The translations under genes and the position numbers were made by a program. This document shows, in pieces, positions 61,501-64,000 of a stretch of 64,000 bases of DNA. Below the pieces are notes generated by a model, which worked only from the letters and a program-made list of their open reading frames with translations, was not told where the DNA came from and made no database searches. Source of the DNA: Pseudofabraea citricarpa (lineage: Eukaryota > Ascomycota > Leotiomycetes > Helotiales > Dermateaceae); the NCBI GenBank assembly GCA_029641185.1, contig JAPWGK010000020.1:795239-859238 (forward strand), given 5' to 3'. The first letter of the stretch is position 1; each line of letters opens with the position of its first letter.

Positions 61501-62500
61501 TAGATATATTATTATCTTACTTAATTTTATAAATTAAAAGCTTATATTAAGTTCTTATTTAGCTCTTAAAACTCTTAAGAGAATAATATATCTTCTTATA
61601 AGTCTTTTATCTAAGTATAAAACTAAAAAGCTTTTTATTATATTTATTTTTAATTATAAGTAATTAAGAGAAATTATTATACTTATATTTAAAATTAAAT
61701 AAGTTCTAATTAATTTTCTAAAAGGATTAAAATAATCTTTTTTCTAGTAATTACTTTAATATTCTTTAGCTAATATAAGCTATAAAATAATACTTATATT
61801 TCGCTTATTTTATCCTACTTATTTTTATATTATAAATTAATCTAATAAATATACTTAAAACTATTAGGCTAAGATATCTTATTTTATTATACTAAAGTTA
61901 TTTAGAATCTAATCTTAGATATAAAAATCTCTTTTAGTTCTTAAGTCTTAGCTTTATTTTTTATCTAATTATAAGGAATATAAGGATCCTAGTAATACTT
62001 AAAGAGATATTTATAAGAAGCTTTAAGTAAAAGGAAAATAACTTATATTCTAAGAATATAATATTAAATAAAAGTTTTAATTTCTTAATATATATATTTT
62101 TCTTTTTACTCTTATACCTTAATAAGCTATTAAACTCTTAGTATTAAATCTTAACCTTCTTAAGAAAAATCTCTAATATTATATTAATATTAAACCTCTT
62201 AATTACTTTAATATTATAAAATATTAAATTTATTATTTCTTTTTTATTTACTTTATCTAATATATTTTTTATAATCCTAGTATTATAAAATAAGATTAAT
62301 AGATACGAAATTCTTATATCTATTATATTATCTAAATTTACTTTAACTAATAAGCTTAGAACTAAAAGTTCCTTATTATTTACTAAGTAAGTAACTTTAT
62401 AATTATTAATAAATATATTATTAGATAATAGGTAGCTTAAAAAGTTTATAATTATATAAATACTTATATCTAGTTATTAGATTATAAGTTTTAGGTCTAA
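58530..62500 (-). pseudogene. Degenerate copia pol of copy B
   Basis: The same three relics as in copy A, on the minus strand: pol end LANSFIKN near 58,540-58,570, ILIIFYINNI around 59,438-59,449, and IIITRNIRFN near 60,960-60,992. Spacing between them matches copy A within a few tens of bases. Stops and frame changes interrupt all frames. The upstream limit is approximate. Confidence 0.73.
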
Positions 62501-63841
62501 GATTATTATATTTATAAGTCCTAGGTATTTATTAGTAAAACTTTTAGAAGATTTCTTTCTCTTTTTAGGATAAGTCCCTAAAATTTAAGATCTTTTAATC
62601 TTTCTTAGTAAACTTATTACGTATTAAACCTTAGTTTTTATTTTATAAATAATCTTAGATTATATAATATTTTTCTTTAGAAGAAAGATTTCTAAGATTT
62701 CTCCTTAAGCTTCTTATAAGAGTATACTTAAGAAATAAATATATTAAGGGTTTCTAGAAAGTATTTTTTATCTTTTTTATCTTAGTAAAAATAAGATTAT
62801 TTCTACTTTTATTAAGTTAAGCTAATATATTAGTTTCTAGTATTATTTAATCTTCCTCTAAGAGTAATAAAAATTATTATCCTCTTAGTTATAAATTAGA
62901 TTAAATTTTTATATACTAGAATAAAAAACTAATTTTTATATTACTTAAGTATTTTACTTAGGAGTCTAAGCTTATTTACTTTAATATATTCTATTAATTA
63001 GAGTCTTTCTTATTCTAGAGTTATCTTTATAAATATAATTATAAGAAACTTTCTAGTTATAAGCGAGCCTTATATCTCTAGTATATTATATATCTAAGCT
63101 TATTAGAGTATTCTAAGTTATTTCTAATATTATTATATAGGATTTATATTATCTTTCTTTACTTACTTAAGTATAATATTATACTCTTAGTAGATAATAA
63201 TTAATATATTATTATTAGTAGGTATAAGTTATAATTTTAGTAATTAAATAATTATTTATAAGCTTAGGTCTTCTTTTTTCTCTAATTATTATATTAATTA
63301 AAGTTAAAATTAAGAGAGAAACTATTTATTTAACCTATTACTTAAGGGTATAATATTCGGTTATATTATATAACTAGCTCGCTTATTTTATAATATAAAT
63401 TCTTAGCTAAGTATTAAGCTTATATTATATATTATTATATATAGCTATAATATCTTATAATAAGCTAGGTTTTAGTCTAGAAAGCTTATTAATTACTACC
63501 TAATCTAAGTATAATTATTAATTAAGTATTATTCTCTTATTAATAAGCTTATTAATAATTAATACTTATATAAGAGGGTTAATATTTATACTTTTTATAT
63601 CTATAGTATCTAGGTTTATAAGCTCTTAGATATACCTTATATAAGCTTAGTAGTAGAATTAAAGGAACTAGTCGGGCTATAAGTTATAATCTTTTAAAAA
63701 GATCTTCTTAGCTTTCTATTAGTTTATTTTAGAGGTTATAATAATAATAATAGATTCTAAACTTAAGAATAATTATTCTCTAGCTCTCTTATAATTTAAA
63801 TATAATTTTAGGAAGCTTTAATTATAAGCTAGGCTTATAAC

Positions 63842-64000
63842 TATTATATAATAAAAGTAAAGTTAGTTTAAGTAATTAAGAAACGTATAGAAATATAATT
63901 TATATTATCTAATTAGGAGAAGTAAGAGATTATAAGAAAAAGCGTATTTATATAAGAATAATACTTATTACTAAGTAGACTACCTTAGTTATCCTAATCC
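63842..64000 (-). repeat. 5' LTR of copy B (cut by window edge)
   Basis: First 159 bases as read on the plus strand, reverse complement of the LTRs at 49,060 and 56,432. The TATA box reads TATTTATATA at 63,945-63,954. About 37 bases should lie beyond the window. It retains GG, GTAG and CTCC where the other copies have A or T. Confidence 0.78.

Larger units (their letters stand above)
48020..64000. repeat. AT-rich RIP-mutated block
   Basis: Base composition changes abruptly at about 48,020-48,100, from balanced to extremely AT-rich, and stays so to the window end. By eye, CA and TG dinucleotides are almost absent; the few seen include 53198, 56248, 56308 and 51290. CT/AG remain common, so remaining G and C sit mostly in contexts such as CTTAG and AAGCT. 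This is the known outcome of repeat-induced point mutation (CpA to TpA on both strands). No intact frame survives. Such blocks are usually heterochromatic. Confidence 0.95.
56628..64000 (-). mobile_element. RIP-inactivated copia-type retrotransposon, copy B (inverted, partial)
   Basis: The reverse complement of this stretch aligns with copy A from its internal 3' part (about 56,342) back to its 5' LTR. Matching landmarks: pol end relic at about 58,540-58,570, YINN codons at 59,438-59,449, integrase-tail relic at about 60,955-60,996, leader motif at about 63,811-63,840, LTR from 63,842 to the window edge. Its own 3' LTR and the last 90 or so internal bases are missing; it abuts the 3' LTR of copy A directly. 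Its 5' end (63.3-64.0 kb) keeps noticeably more G and C than the matching end of copy A. Confidence 0.83.

Noticed and set aside
48100..64000. Centromere or CRISPR-like array in the AT-rich block
   Set aside because: The repetition is explained by an LTR element and low complexity; there are no regularly spaced repeats, and the organism is a eukaryote. AT-richness alone does not show a centromere.

Overview
The window is nuclear DNA of a filamentous ascomycete (Pezizomycotina). The signs are protein-coding genes broken by short GT-AG introns of about 47-170 nt, the gene set (eisosome Eis1, INO80 subunit Ies1, recyclin, cutinase, a GH43 of the exo-galactanase type), and a long AT-rich block with the signature of repeat-induced point mutation (RIP). 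I cannot name the genus. Class (Leotiomycetes or Sordariomycetes) is only a guess.

Region 1 (1-48,020) is ordinary gene-rich euchromatin with 16 genes. In order: an MFS transporter of the allantoate/pantothenate type, cut off by the left edge; a full-length Yor1-like ABCC transporter, tail to tail with it; a recyclin-1 F-box protein with a CaaX end; an Irc20/SHPRH-type SNF2 helicase with a RING finger, divergent from mitoribosomal protein mS41; a bZIP-like factor behind a 2.6-kb upstream region; INO80 subunit Ies1; an unrecognised 792-residue protein; an unrecognised multi-pass membrane protein with a glycosylated ectodomain; a Y_phosphatase3-type tyrosine phosphatase; an eisosome Eis1-like protein; a Frag1/DRAM/Sfk1 membrane protein; a Cdk7/Kin28-type kinase; a secreted cutinase; a secreted GH43; and a medium-chain NAD(P)H reductase. 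I built exon models by joining frames at GT-AG sites and checking phase; every complete model closes in frame.

The genes do not form one pathway. Housekeeping functions (transcription/CDK7, chromatin remodelling, DNA repair, mitochondrial translation, endosome recycling, plasma-membrane domains) fill the left and middle. The three genes nearest the AT-rich block (cutinase, GH43, reductase) are accessory, environment-facing functions. No biosynthetic core enzyme is present, so I see no secondary-metabolite cluster.

Region 2 (about 48,020 to the right edge) is about 16 kb of extremely AT-rich DNA with CpA/TpG almost absent. It is a graveyard of one Ty1/copia-type LTR retrotransposon present twice in convergent orientation, forming an imperfect palindrome of two arms of about 7.3 kb. 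Recognisable relics are a 196-bp LTR with a TATA box, an integrase-tail motif lying before the reverse transcriptase (copia order), a YINN where the family has YVDD, and the end of the polyprotein. Both copies carry about 1.9 kb between the end of pol and the 3' end, and in the right-hand copy this holds a stop-poor reading frame on the strand opposite to pol. That structure is the most unusual thing here.
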